From Bacteroidota bacterium (lineage in GTDB: Bacteria > Bacteroidota > Rhodothermia > Balneolales > HLUCCA01): a stretch of DNA of 64,000 bases. Every line of letters starts with the position of its first letter. The first letter of the stretch is position 1. The position numbers and the translations under genes are program-made. Of the stretch, positions 54,382-63,618 are shown piece by piece. The stretch spans positions 192,450 to 256,449 of the forward strand of contig JAFIEZ010000003.1 of the NCBI GenBank assembly GCA_020832235.1, read 5' to 3'. The notes beneath the pieces are model-generated. The model did no database searches. It was given only the letters and a program-made list of their open reading frames with translations, and was not told the DNA's origin.

Positions 54382-56607
54382 ATGAATACACCTAAACATA
54401 AACGGATTATGTTGTTATTATTGCTTTTTCTCATAGGCTTCGTGTCAGTAGCACAAGCTCAAACTGTGGGAAGTATTACCGGACGGGTAATAGAATCGTC
54501 TACTGAATTACCACTGCCTGGTGCTACGGTATTATTAAACGACACGCAGCGAGGAACTACGGCTAATTTAGACGGAGAATTTGAATTAACGAATATTCCT
54601 TACGGTAGTTATACCATAACCGTTCGATCTATTGGTCATACAACACGCCAGATTCAAGTTTCAGTGCCCGGTGAATTCCTCCACATCGAACTTAGACGCA
54701 GTATTATTGATTTTGATGATGTCGTAATTACCAGTTCACCAACCGGTTCCGGGGTGTCTTACCAGCCCGATAGAGCTTTCTCCGGTGAAGAACTAAACCG
54801 GAGGAGAGATGTAACCTTAGGACAAATGCTCGATGGAGAGCCGGGGGTTTCGATGCGTTCATTTGGACCGGCACCTGCCCGACCGGTAATACGTGGTTTT
54901 GATGGCGAACGCATTTTGGTGCTAGAAAATGGCGAGAGAATGGGAGATATAGCCGAATCATCTTCTGATCACGCAACAGCGCTAGACCCTCAGGCATTGT
55001 CGCGACTGGAGGTCGTTCGTGGTCCGGCAAGTCTATTGTACGGAACCAGTGCGTTGGGTGGAGTTATTAACATGATTACGCAGGATGTGCCATCCGACTG
55101 GCAACGAGGTTTAACTGGAAACCTGAGCTTAAATGCTTCATCGGTTAATGATATGTACAGTGGTTTTGCACGTATATCCTCCGGGGGAGAACACCATGCT
55201 TTTACAGCAAGAGGTTCATATCGCAACGCTGGCGACCTTCGCACACCTCAAGGACGACTTTTGGGCAGTGACCTGGAAAATATAGAAGGAAGTGCCGGTT
55301 ATGGATTCCGAACATCCGGTATTCAGGGGGGCTTCAGTGTAATGGGACTACAGAGTATGTATGGCATTCCTGAAGGCGATGCCGACCCCGATGAGCGTAT
55401 TGAAATTCGTTTAAATCGTCTGGCTACTCAGGGAAACATTGATATTCAGCGGGAGGGCTTCTTTGATAAAATCCAGCTTAAGTTTCATGCATCTTCATTT
55501 GTACAAGATGAAGTTGAAATTGAATTCGAAAATGGAGTAGCCGACGAAGATATTGAAATTAGCTACGATCAGAGAGCCTTCAGCATCTCAACGTACTTTC
55601 AGCATCAGCCATTTTCAGCATTTGACCGTGGCGTAGTAGGCTTCAACATAAATGGTCGTGTGCTAGATGTTGGAGGCGATGAGGCTTATACCCCAGGCGA
55701 GCAGTTTGTTAATCCAGCAGTTTTTGTTTTTCAGGAACTTCCGCTTACAGAACAATTAAGGTTACAGCTAGGTGTGCGCTTAGATTATCGCTATCTGCAA
55801 GCAAGAACGAATGATGCTTATCCCGATATCAGCGAATCTCGGGAAGACTTTAATACAGCAGCTTCAGCTGGACTCAATTTCAGACCATCTGATCGTTCAG
55901 AGATTGGATTTCAGATAGCCAGGGCCCATCGTTACCCAACGGCTGAGGAGCTCTTTGCAGACGGTGCTCACCTGGGCGCTGCTACCTATGAAATCGGAGA
56001 CGCTTCCCTCAAAACAGAGACCAGTTTTGGCTTCGACACGTTTTTTCGCTACCGAATGGGGTTCTTATACACGGAAGTTGCAGCTTTTGTTAATTATGTA
56101 GATCAGTTTATTGCATTTCAACCAACAGGGCAGATTGACGCCGCATCAGGCTTCCCGGTATTTCAATATACCGCTGCCGACGCCCGTCTGATGGGAGGGG
56201 AAGTGCAAGTAGCTGCAAGGCTTTCCCAAGACTGGATTATTTCAGCAGCTGCCGATTATGTGCATGGCACTCAAATCTCAGGTGAAAACGAGCCCCTCCC
56301 ATTTATGCCTCCCTTCAGAGTACGACTGTCAGCTGAATACAACACTGAGCGTTTTTGGGGAAGTGCAACAATTCGGCAGACTGCAAAACAGGGCAGGGTC
56401 GCCCCTGAGGAGGATACCACAAACGGCTATACCCTGGTAAATATCAATGCGGGTTATCGTTTCGGAAGCCAACAAATACATCGATTGGTACTCCGTGGTG
56501 AGAACATTTTCAACGTAACGTATCGCGACCACTTATCCAGAGTAGAAGACAGACAAGCATTTATGCCGGGCCGAAATATATCGCTGGTATATAGTATGGA
56601 TTTTTAA
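54382..56607 (+). CDS. TonB-dependent receptor, ZnuD-like
   Basis: 741 residues from ATG 54382 (TTG 54379 also in frame). Signal peptide to about AQAQ, then a CarboxypepD_reg-like domain ('GSITGRVIESSTELPLPGATVLL'), then the plug ('VIRGFDGERILVLENGERMGDIAESSSDHATALDPQAL') and 'LEVVRGPASLLYGTSALGGVINM' ahead of a 22-strand-type barrel that ends in Phe ('SLVYSMDF'). The 'LENGERMGDIA...DHA' plug resembles ZnuD/zinc or heme-type receptors, so metal or a small ligand is a reasonable guess. A hairpin follows, then a sensor kinase. Confidence 0.88.
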   Translation: MNTPKHKRIMLLLLLFLIGFVSVAQAQTVGSITGRVIESSTELPLPGATVLLNDTQRGTTANLDGEFELTNIPYGSYTITVRSIGHTTRQIQVSVPGEFLHIELRRSIIDFDDVVITSSPTGSGVSYQPDRAFSGEELNRRRDVTLGQMLDGEPGVSMRSFGPAPARPVIRGFDGERILVLENGERMGDIAESSSDHATALDPQALSRLEVVRGPASLLYGTSALGGVINMITQDVPSDWQRGLTGNLSLNASSVNDMYSGFARISSGGEHHAFTARGSYRNAGDLRTPQGRLLGSDLENIEGSAGYGFRTSGIQGGFSVMGLQSMYGIPEGDADPDERIEIRLNRLATQGNIDIQREGFFDKIQLKFHASSFVQDEVEIEFENGVADEDIEISYDQRAFSISTYFQHQPFSAFDRGVVGFNINGRVLDVGGDEAYTPGEQFVNPAVFVFQELPLTEQLRLQLGVRLDYRYLQARTNDAYPDISESREDFNTAASAGLNFRPSDRSEIGFQIARAHRYPTAEELFADGAHLGAATYEIGDASLKTETSFGFDTFFRYRMGFLYTEVAAFVNYVDQFIAFQPTGQIDAASGFPVFQYTAADARLMGGEVQVAARLSQDWIISAAADYVHGTQISGENEPLPFMPPFRVRLSAEYNTERFWGSATIRQTAKQGRVAPEEDTTNGYTLVNINAGYRFGSQQIHRLVLRGENIFNVTYRDHLSRVEDRQAFMPGRNISLVYSMDF

Positions 56608-56616
56608 AATTTGAAC

Positions 56617-56670
56617 ATAGAAGTGATAGATTAACTATATTTACAGTCAAATTTGTCACTTCTATTTTTT
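56617..56670 (+). terminator. Long-loop hairpin with T-run between TonB receptor and sensor kinase
   Basis: ATAGAAGTGA (56617-56626) pairs perfectly with TCACTTCTAT (56656-56665) across a 29-base loop, followed by five more T residues. The structure looks like a terminator. Its right arm ends 7 bases before the kinase ATG (56673), so it could also hide that start or modulate read-through. Confidence 0.6.
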
Positions 56671-56672
56671 AA

Positions 56673-58403
56673 ATGTTGCAGGATATCCTCTTAAAAGCTC
56701 TCGATAAAAGCCATAAAGGATATGCTTGTGTTCTTGTTCAAGATGAACACATTGTTTGTAGCAGTAGGTTTCAGATTCTTAAATCAAGCACATCATTTTG
56801 GAAATTAGCGGGCGGCTCCGAAGAACAAATTGCTGAGAACAGATTGCCGGAGAAACTGTGTGAAGAGCTGGAAACATATGTTGACAATAAATCGGAACAG
56901 ACACTCATAAAAGAGCTGCACATTACGGAAAATGATACCTGGCTAGATATCGAAATTATCCCATCAGATGAAAATTATCTTGTTGTCATTCTTTCCAACA
57001 AAACCTCTGAAATTCGTCACCGCCATCGGTCTGAACAGTACCAGCATCAGTACAAAATGATTTTCGATAATAGTCAACTAGGTATATTCCGTTATGACCA
57101 GTTCGGCATCATTATGGAAACTAACGATGCCTTTGTTAATATTCTTGGAAGCTCCAGAGAAAAAATTGTAGGTCTCAACACCATCAGACTTCCCGATACG
57201 CGTATTCGCACAGCCATAGAAGCTACACTAAAGGGGAAAAGATCAACCGTTTTAGGCAGATATAAGGCTGTTACCTCAGGTAAAGAAGTAGATGCAAACT
57301 GTTTCTTTTCGCCCATTACCCTCAATGATGCAATAGTTGGCGGATTCGGAATCATTCGTGATGTAAGTGAACGGCTTAAAATTCAACGCGAGCTCGAAGA
57401 GAACGAAGCTAATCTCAATTATGCCCAGCAACTCGCAGGAATGGGTAGCTGGGAGTCTACGGCCGACGGAACACAGCTGCATTGGTCAGAAAATTATTAT
57501 CGGCTTCTGGGATTAGCACCCTTTTCAACACCACCAGACAACAACCTTTTTTTCAGTAAAGTACATCCCGATGACTGGTCCATGTTTGAACTCGACGTGG
57601 AAGAGCTGATTCGTAACCCTCATACCGTACAATTTGAGTTTCGTATCATACTAGATAATGGTGCTATACGATGGATGCAAAACACCATTGATCCGGTGGT
57701 GGAGGACGATAAACTTGTTCGGTTAAAAGGCATCAACATCGACATCACGGAATTAAAAGCGGTACAACTTCAGCTTGAAAAATCGCTGCACGAAAAAGAT
57801 ACCCTGTTGTCGGAGGTCCACCACCGCGTAAAGAACAATTTGGCTATTATTTCCAGTCTGTTACAGCTTCAAACGGACCTCAGTCCAATCGATGATGATA
57901 GCAAGGTTTTACGAGATAGTATCAGTCGTGTACGCTCAATGGCCTTAATTCATGAGCTTATTTACAGACAAGAGAGCTTCTCCAAGCTCTGTTTTGACGA
58001 ATTCCTTCGGCAGTTTATATCTATTGTAGATGAAAACTATGCATCACCACGGACTACGGTGGAAATCAGCCTCCAGGCACAGGAGGTACAACTGAACATC
58101 GATAAAGCAATCCCATTCTCTCTCATTGCCAATGAACTGCTTTCAAATGCTTATAAACATGCATTTACTGGCAAACAGACAGGGCATATCAAACTTGAAC
58201 TATTTCAGCAGGAAAGGGAGGTTACATTACTTATTGCAGATGATGGTGTTGGTCTGGATGAAACCTTCGATGAAAATACTAGTGATACACTGGGAACATC
58301 GCTTATACGTGGGCTTGCCGAACAACTCAATGGCGCTGTACATTACGAATCTGCAGCGGGCGGAGGCACGGTGATATCCGTAAAGGTGAGCCTTGATGAA
58401 TAA
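56673..58403 (+). CDS. Cytoplasmic PAS-domain sensor histidine kinase (HisKA_2 type)
   Basis: 576 residues and no transmembrane helix. An N-terminal region (1-110) is PAS-like; a PAS domain is at about 120-240 ('DNSQLGIFRYDQFGIIMETNDAFVNILG') and another with a PAC segment at about 255-375 ('HWSENYYRLLGLAPFSTPPDN'). Then the HisKA_2 box 'LLSEVHHRVKNNLAIISSLLQLQ', with likely phosphoacceptor His384, and an HATPase domain ('LIANELLSNAYKHAF', 'DDGVGLDE'). It must signal to an unlinked response regulator. The start lies directly behind a hairpin. Confidence 0.9.
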   Translation: MLQDILLKALDKSHKGYACVLVQDEHIVCSSRFQILKSSTSFWKLAGGSEEQIAENRLPEKLCEELETYVDNKSEQTLIKELHITENDTWLDIEIIPSDENYLVVILSNKTSEIRHRHRSEQYQHQYKMIFDNSQLGIFRYDQFGIIMETNDAFVNILGSSREKIVGLNTIRLPDTRIRTAIEATLKGKRSTVLGRYKAVTSGKEVDANCFFSPITLNDAIVGGFGIIRDVSERLKIQRELEENEANLNYAQQLAGMGSWESTADGTQLHWSENYYRLLGLAPFSTPPDNNLFFSKVHPDDWSMFELDVEELIRNPHTVQFEFRIILDNGAIRWMQNTIDPVVEDDKLVRLKGINIDITELKAVQLQLEKSLHEKDTLLSEVHHRVKNNLAIISSLLQLQTDLSPIDDDSKVLRDSISRVRSMALIHELIYRQESFSKLCFDEFLRQFISIVDENYASPRTTVEISLQAQEVQLNIDKAIPFSLIANELLSNAYKHAFTGKQTGHIKLELFQQEREVTLLIADDGVGLDETFDENTSDTLGTSLIRGLAEQLNGAVHYESAAGGGTVISVKVSLDE

Positions 58404-58450
58404 ACTTATTGCAATACGGTTGAATCATGCCGTATATTTAGACTCGTGAT

Positions 58451-58532
58451 GCCGGTGTGGCGGAATTGGTAGACGCGCACGACTCAAAATCGTGTTTCTT
58501 CGGAAGTATCGGTTCGACTCCGATCACCGGTA
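58451..58532 (+). tRNA. tRNA-Leu (anticodon CAA)
   Basis: 82 bases with an acceptor stem GCCGGTG/CACCGGT (G1-U72 pair, as in many bacterial tRNA-Leu), D-arm, anticodon stem CACGA/TCGTG, anticodon CAA at 58485-58487, long variable arm TTCTTCGGAA and T-arm ATCGG/CCGAT. It decodes UUG. CCA is not encoded. A strong terminator follows 13 bases later. Confidence 0.95.
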
Positions 58533-58544
58533 CTGGCATCTTTC

Positions 58545-58579
58545 AAGCCATTTTGGATTCGTCCAAAATGGCTTTTTTT
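58545..58579 (+). terminator. Terminator of the tRNA-Leu transcript
   Basis: AAGCCATTTTGGA (58545-58557) pairs perfectly with TCCAAAATGGCTT (58562-58574) around a TTCG loop, then a T-run. A UUCG tetraloop makes it very stable. Confidence 0.93.
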
Positions 58580-58771
58580 GTGGCATTTACTAACACTTTG
58601 TACGTAAATCGATGGGAAATCATTTCGCTGAGATACCCAAAAGGGTTACTCAAGCAGCCGAGAATTAACTCATCCTAATAGGTTACCCTCGAATAATTAA
58701 TTATTTTAAAACCATGCATTTGAGCCTCATCGTATAAAATGTGCTATATCAAAGAACTTAAAATCATAATT

Positions 58772-61354
58772 ATGACAAAATTGTCGAAAAATGCGGGGTT
58801 GCTCGTCATCCTTGCAGTATTAGTATCGGCTTGCGGTACATTTCAGCGTTCAGCTGATAGACCGGCAACAGAGCAGACAGAGCAACGAACACCAGCCAAT
58901 CCTCTTGCAAGTGCCACAAGTAATGCCGTTGAAATACCCGGACTCTTTACTGTTTATCAAGATACCACTTCAGGATCTACTAAAATGCTGATTACCTACG
59001 ATCAGATTGGTCAGGAGTTTATCTACTGGGGGCATACTGTTGACGGGACCGTAGCCGCGGGTCATTTTCGTGGAGGGTACCGTGATAACAAGATTTTCAG
59101 CATACAACGACACTTCGACCGTATTGAATTCGTCGCTGAAAATACTGGCTTCCACTTTGATGAAGACAGTCCACTGAGCAGAGCAGCGCATGCTAATATC
59201 TCCAGAGCGGTACTTTTTTCGGGTAAAATCGAGGCAGAGGACAAAGAAAATGGTAAAATCATTATAAATTCTGATCCATTGTTCCTCACCGAGGCTATGC
59301 ACCAGATTAAACCATCGCCCCGACCCGGAATGCCTCCAACTATGTTTTCATTAGGACAGCTGAGCAGAGACAAAACTAAATTTCTCGATATTCGCAGCTA
59401 TCCTGAAAATACAGCTGTGGTTGTAGAGTATATTTATGACAACCCATTTCCTATAGCAGGAGGAGGGAGCTCCGTTACCGACGCCCGTTCGGTCGCTATT
59501 CAGTTTCAGCACAGCTTCATTGCCATACCTGATAACGATTTCAAACCACGCCGTGATGACGCCCGACTCGGATACTTTGGTCAGCAGGTGAACGATCAAA
59601 CATCCCTGGCACCCGTTCCCTGGCGAGATGTCATCAACCGCTGGCACCTGGTTAAGCAAGATCCCGATGCTGAAATCTCAGATCCCGTTGAACCCATTAC
59701 CTGGTGGATTGAAAACACAACCCCCTATGAAATCCGGGATATCATTCGTGATGCCACACTTGAATGGAACAAAGCATTTGAATATGCAGGTTTCAGTAAC
59801 GCCATCCAGGTGAAAGTACAGCCCGACACGGCCGACTGGGATGCCGGCGACATCCGCTATAATGTTTTGCGATGGACATCTTCCCCACAACCCCCATTTG
59901 CCGGATACGGTCCAAGCTTTACCAATCCTCGTACGGGTCAGATTCTGGGCGCCGATGTGATGCTCGAATTTACCTTTCTGCGTGGCGCTATAGCCAACGA
60001 AAAGCTGCTCACCGATAATGCCATGAGTACACTGCTGAACATGGGTACTCACGACGATCACGAGCATAATGGAGTGTTTTGCAGTGCCGGACATTTTCTG
60101 CATTTGAATAACATCTTTGGTTTTGCAGCAGCTCGGGCAAACGGTCTGGAAAACCTCGATGAGGAACAGCTGATTAACGAGGCATTGTATTTCCTTATTC
60201 TGCACGAAGTAGGGCACACACTCGGACTCAATCATAATATGGGATCGCATAACCTGTATGATCCGGTTGCGGTTCATAACGCAGAACAAACGCGTGTAAC
60301 CGGTTTGGTTGGTTCTGTGATGGACTATCCGGCTATTAACATCTCATTGGATCCATCCCGTCAGGGGCAGTTTTACACCACCACGCCTGGTCCGTACGAC
60401 AAATGGGTGATTGAATATGGTTACTCTCCCTCACTTGACGACCCCGAGGCGGAGGAAGCCCGCCTTACGGCTATTCTGGAGCGTTCCACCGAGCCTGAGC
60501 TCTTCTTTGGTAACGATGCCGACGATATGCGCTCCCCCGGTAAGGCGATTGATCCGCGTATTAACGTATGGGCCATGACCAGCGATCCTATCGTGTATGG
60601 TCAGCAACGCGTTCAACTCGCTCGTCAGATTATGGACAACCTTCTTGAGAAATACTCGAATGACGGGGAGTCGTATCAGGAGCTATACTCTGCTTTTATG
60701 AGTACTATGGGTCAAATGAATCAAGCCATGGGGGTTACATCCCGTTTCATAGGTGGGGTGTACATCGACCGCGCCAAGCATGGTCAGCCCGGTGCAACCC
60801 AACCCTACACACCGGTCTCTCTGGCCGACCAGAAACGCGCATTGGCTTCCATCCGCGAAAATTTATTTGCACCGTCTGCATTTCAGAGCAGCCATGAGGT
60901 GTACAATTACCTGCAGCGTCAGCGACGTGGATTTAATTTCTTCACCACCACGGAAGATCCGAAAATTCACGATCTGGCTCTGAATATGCAGCGTGGTGTT
61001 CTTGCACACATCATGCATCCTGTTGTACTCAAGAGAATGACCGATTCCAGATTGTATGGGAATGAGTACAGTGTTGCCGAGTTCATGGGTGATCTTACCG
61101 ATGCGGTCTTCATGGCCGACATCCGTACCAATGTGAATACCTTCCGTCAAAACCTACAGGTGGATTATGTAACCCGACTTGCATCGGTGCTGCGTGAGGG
61201 GAATAATCCCTACGATACGGTGGCTCGTTCTGCGGCTCTGTATAACCTGGAGAACATTAAACGAATGATGGAGAATCGTTCGCGGGGTAATGCTGAAACA
61301 CGCGCGCATACACTGCATATTCTACGTATTGTGAATACTGCGCTGGAAGTTTAA
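58772..61354 (+). CDS. Zinc metalloprotease lipoprotein (metzincin-like, DUF5117/DUF4953 type)
   Basis: 860 residues from ATG 58772. Lipobox VSAC (Cys near residue 21) makes it an envelope lipoprotein. It has an N-terminal beta-rich region ('GIFTVYQDTTSGSTKMLITYDQIGQEFIYWG'), then the zinc site 'LHEVGHTLGLNHNMGS' (His478, Glu479, His482, His488) and a Met-turn-like 'GSVMDYPAINIS'. This HExxHxxGxxH-Met order fits the metzincin clan. The C-terminal part is helical. Zinc-dependent proteases of this type occur in Bacteroidota; substrates are unknown. A terminator follows. Confidence 0.85.
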   Translation: MTKLSKNAGLLVILAVLVSACGTFQRSADRPATEQTEQRTPANPLASATSNAVEIPGLFTVYQDTTSGSTKMLITYDQIGQEFIYWGHTVDGTVAAGHFRGGYRDNKIFSIQRHFDRIEFVAENTGFHFDEDSPLSRAAHANISRAVLFSGKIEAEDKENGKIIINSDPLFLTEAMHQIKPSPRPGMPPTMFSLGQLSRDKTKFLDIRSYPENTAVVVEYIYDNPFPIAGGGSSVTDARSVAIQFQHSFIAIPDNDFKPRRDDARLGYFGQQVNDQTSLAPVPWRDVINRWHLVKQDPDAEISDPVEPITWWIENTTPYEIRDIIRDATLEWNKAFEYAGFSNAIQVKVQPDTADWDAGDIRYNVLRWTSSPQPPFAGYGPSFTNPRTGQILGADVMLEFTFLRGAIANEKLLTDNAMSTLLNMGTHDDHEHNGVFCSAGHFLHLNNIFGFAAARANGLENLDEEQLINEALYFLILHEVGHTLGLNHNMGSHNLYDPVAVHNAEQTRVTGLVGSVMDYPAINISLDPSRQGQFYTTTPGPYDKWVIEYGYSPSLDDPEAEEARLTAILERSTEPELFFGNDADDMRSPGKAIDPRINVWAMTSDPIVYGQQRVQLARQIMDNLLEKYSNDGESYQELYSAFMSTMGQMNQAMGVTSRFIGGVYIDRAKHGQPGATQPYTPVSLADQKRALASIRENLFAPSAFQSSHEVYNYLQRQRRGFNFFTTTEDPKIHDLALNMQRGVLAHIMHPVVLKRMTDSRLYGNEYSVAEFMGDLTDAVFMADIRTNVNTFRQNLQVDYVTRLASVLREGNNPYDTVARSAALYNLENIKRMMENRSRGNAETRAHTLHILRIVNTALEV

Positions 61355-61375
61355 TCTCAGATAGATTTATATCAG

Positions 61376-61410
61376 GCCCGGGTACCAAATTGGTATTCCG
61401 GGCTTTTTTT
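61376..61410 (+). terminator. Terminator after the metalloprotease gene
   Basis: GCCCGG (61376-61381) pairs with CCGGGC (61398-61403), with inner TACCAA/TTGGTA pairing, followed by seven T residues. Confidence 0.85.
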
Positions 61411-61451
61411 ATTTTATTACGAAAGTTCGTATTTACACTAAACTAATACGT

Positions 61452-63500
61452 ATGGAAATGCGCACACAACACTTTCACAAGTCAAATGCGAGGAAGCCTC
61501 GGCATCTTCTTTCGCTATCATTTATCGTACCTGCTTTATTTTTTATGAACTGTTCAGCAAATGAGACCACTCAGGATCTTTATGCAGTACCCGATAACCT
61601 ACCTGAAGAAGTAATAAATGCCGTCCCTGAATGGGCCCGAGAAGCCATTTGGTACCAGATATTTGTAGAACGGTTTCGCAGCGGGGATGACAATAACCAG
61701 CCTACTTTATGGGGGATTGAAGGTTCATGGCCACATAATAAACCGGATACCTGGGCACCCACAGAATGGGGACGAGACTGGTACAGTAAAGAAGACTGGG
61801 CCATGGAATCTGGTTTGCCTTTCTATGAAACGGTTCATATGCGTAGGTATGGAGGTGATCTACAAGGCGTCATCGATAAACTCGACTACCTTGCTGACCT
61901 CGGTATTACAGCTATATATTTTAATCCACTTAATGATTCACCGTCCTTGCATAAATACGATGTGCGCAATTATCATCACATCGATATTTTCTTTGGACCG
62001 GATCCGGAAGGTGATGCTGCCCTTATAGCCGGTGAAGATCCTGCCGATCCATCCACATGGGTATGGACGAGTGCCGACTTGCTTTTTTTAGAACTCATCA
62101 AGCAGGCGAGGGTCCGCGATATTCGAGTAATAATGGATTACAGCTGGAACCATACAGGCAGTACCTTTTGGGCATGGAAAGACGTACTGGAGAAACAGCA
62201 GGAGTCTGAATATGCAGATTGGTACAGAATAGACACCTTCGATAATCCGGAAGAAGGTACGTCCTTTTCATACAGGGGCTGGGCAGGAGTAGCCGAATTA
62301 CCTGAATTTAGAAGGCATGGTGAAGGAGCTTATTTACCCATTATACATTCCGAACTGGCACCGGCCGACTTACATCCGGAGCTGAAACGACACATTTTTG
62401 CTGTTACGCGTCGCTGGTTAGATCCATACTCCAACGGTGATACATCGCTGGGAGTAGATGGGTTTCGATTGGATGTAGCCGAGTTAATACCAGCTCGATT
62501 CTGGAGAGAATATCGAAAGTTTGTGCGTTCTATCAATCCTGAAGCTTATCTGGTTGGTGAGCTGTGGTGGGACGATTGGCCCGATAAGTTACTAAATCCA
62601 AATCCATGGCTACAGGGCGATATTTTCGATGCCAATATGAATTATCGCTGGTACATGCCTACCAGAAGCTATTTTGGAGCTGCTGAACCTGTGATAGCAG
62701 TGCCCGGTGTGTATGTAGTACACATCGATTCCGTGAGCAGCGGCGTTAGTCGTGACGTTGTTTTGGCACAAATGAATCTTACATCCAGCCACGACTCCCC
62801 TCGTTTTATGACCTCGATGTTAAATAAAGGTCAATACAAATATCGTGCTAACCCCAGAGAAAATAGACAATACAACCTTCGAAGGGCCGATGAAGTCACC
62901 ATCAGACAGATGGATATGGTACTTTTGAAAAAGTTTACTGACGCCGGAGCACCTCATATTTGGATGGGAGATGAAATGGGTATGTGGGGGGCTGATGATC
63001 CTGATACCCGAAAACCTTTGATTTGGCCGGATATTGAATTTGAACCAGAGTCGGCCGATCCCTTTAACAGAAGGAGGGGAACAGATACGGTTACGTTCGA
63101 CCATTCCAGACATCAGTTATATCGTGAACTAATAGCTTTACGAAGAGCTAATCCGGTTTTGGCACTAGGAGGGAAAACATATACCCTGGCCGATGATGAC
63201 CGTTTAATTCTGGGTTATGAGCGTTATGATGGCAGCAATCTGATTGTAGTTTTAATGAACTCCGATGACGTAGAGCATCAACTACTCTATGATACTGATA
63301 CGATAGATGCAGCGGTGTTGGCGTTACAGTCGAACCCTGTACATGATTTGCGCCTCAGAGAGGAAACCTTAGCTGGGTTGAGTTCCGGAGATGAAGTAGA
63401 TCTGTTATATAGTATTGGAGGAGCCAGGATAGATACAACGGATGGTAATACTGAAATCATACTACCACCTCTATCTGGAATTGTACTTCGCCTTAAATAA
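61452..63500 (+). CDS. GH13 alpha-amylase-family lipoprotein
   Basis: 682 residues. A lipobox-like MNCS (Cys near residue 34) predicts a lipid-anchored, outward-facing enzyme. It has a TIM barrel with the usual GH13 regions: 'DLGITAIYFNPLNDSPS', 'VIMDYSWNHTGS', nucleophile Asp341 in 'GVDGFRLDVAEL', acid Glu370 in 'LVGELWWDDWP' and Asp448 in 'SSHDSPRF'. It hydrolyses or transfers alpha-glucosidic bonds, like neopullulanase/cyclomaltodextrinase-type enzymes. The large N-terminal extension and the 'AIWYQIFVERFRSGD' start are typical of that group. A bidirectional hairpin follows. Confidence 0.9.
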   Translation: MEMRTQHFHKSNARKPRHLLSLSFIVPALFFMNCSANETTQDLYAVPDNLPEEVINAVPEWAREAIWYQIFVERFRSGDDNNQPTLWGIEGSWPHNKPDTWAPTEWGRDWYSKEDWAMESGLPFYETVHMRRYGGDLQGVIDKLDYLADLGITAIYFNPLNDSPSLHKYDVRNYHHIDIFFGPDPEGDAALIAGEDPADPSTWVWTSADLLFLELIKQARVRDIRVIMDYSWNHTGSTFWAWKDVLEKQQESEYADWYRIDTFDNPEEGTSFSYRGWAGVAELPEFRRHGEGAYLPIIHSELAPADLHPELKRHIFAVTRRWLDPYSNGDTSLGVDGFRLDVAELIPARFWREYRKFVRSINPEAYLVGELWWDDWPDKLLNPNPWLQGDIFDANMNYRWYMPTRSYFGAAEPVIAVPGVYVVHIDSVSSGVSRDVVLAQMNLTSSHDSPRFMTSMLNKGQYKYRANPRENRQYNLRRADEVTIRQMDMVLLKKFTDAGAPHIWMGDEMGMWGADDPDTRKPLIWPDIEFEPESADPFNRRRGTDTVTFDHSRHQLYRELIALRRANPVLALGGKTYTLADDDRLILGYERYDGSNLIVVLMNSDDVEHQLLYDTDTIDAAVLALQSNPVHDLRLREETLAGLSSGDEVDLLYSIGGARIDTTDGNTEIILPPLSGIVLRLK

Positions 63501-63535
63501 AAAAAGGTCAGCCGATTAACTCTCGGCTGACCTTT
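63496..63535 (-). terminator. Bidirectional terminator between GH13 and PPDK genes
   Basis: AAAGGTCAGCCGA (63503-63515) pairs with TCGGCTGACCTTT (63523-63535). Minus-strand reading gives a strong T-run (63496-63505) after the stem, serving the PPDK gene; on the plus strand the T-run is only three bases, so it is weaker. Confidence 0.85.
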
Positions 63536-63618
63536 AAAGTACAGCAGGGGATGATTATGCTGACCCCTGCTATTTCTCCCATCACTACAACCCCAACAAA
63601 GGATCAATGAGAGGCCGG

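Noticed and set aside
58451..58532. G1-U72 pair and missing encoded CCA in the tRNA-Leu as an anomaly
   Set aside because: G1-U72 is normal in bacterial tRNA-Leu, and many bacteria add CCA enzymatically.
58457..58678. Open frame across the tRNA-Leu
   Set aside because: It overlaps a complete tRNA gene and its terminator and does not resemble a protein family.
58451..58771. tRNA-Leu as an integration site
   Set aside because: I found no repeat of its 3' end and no integrase or phage genes nearby.
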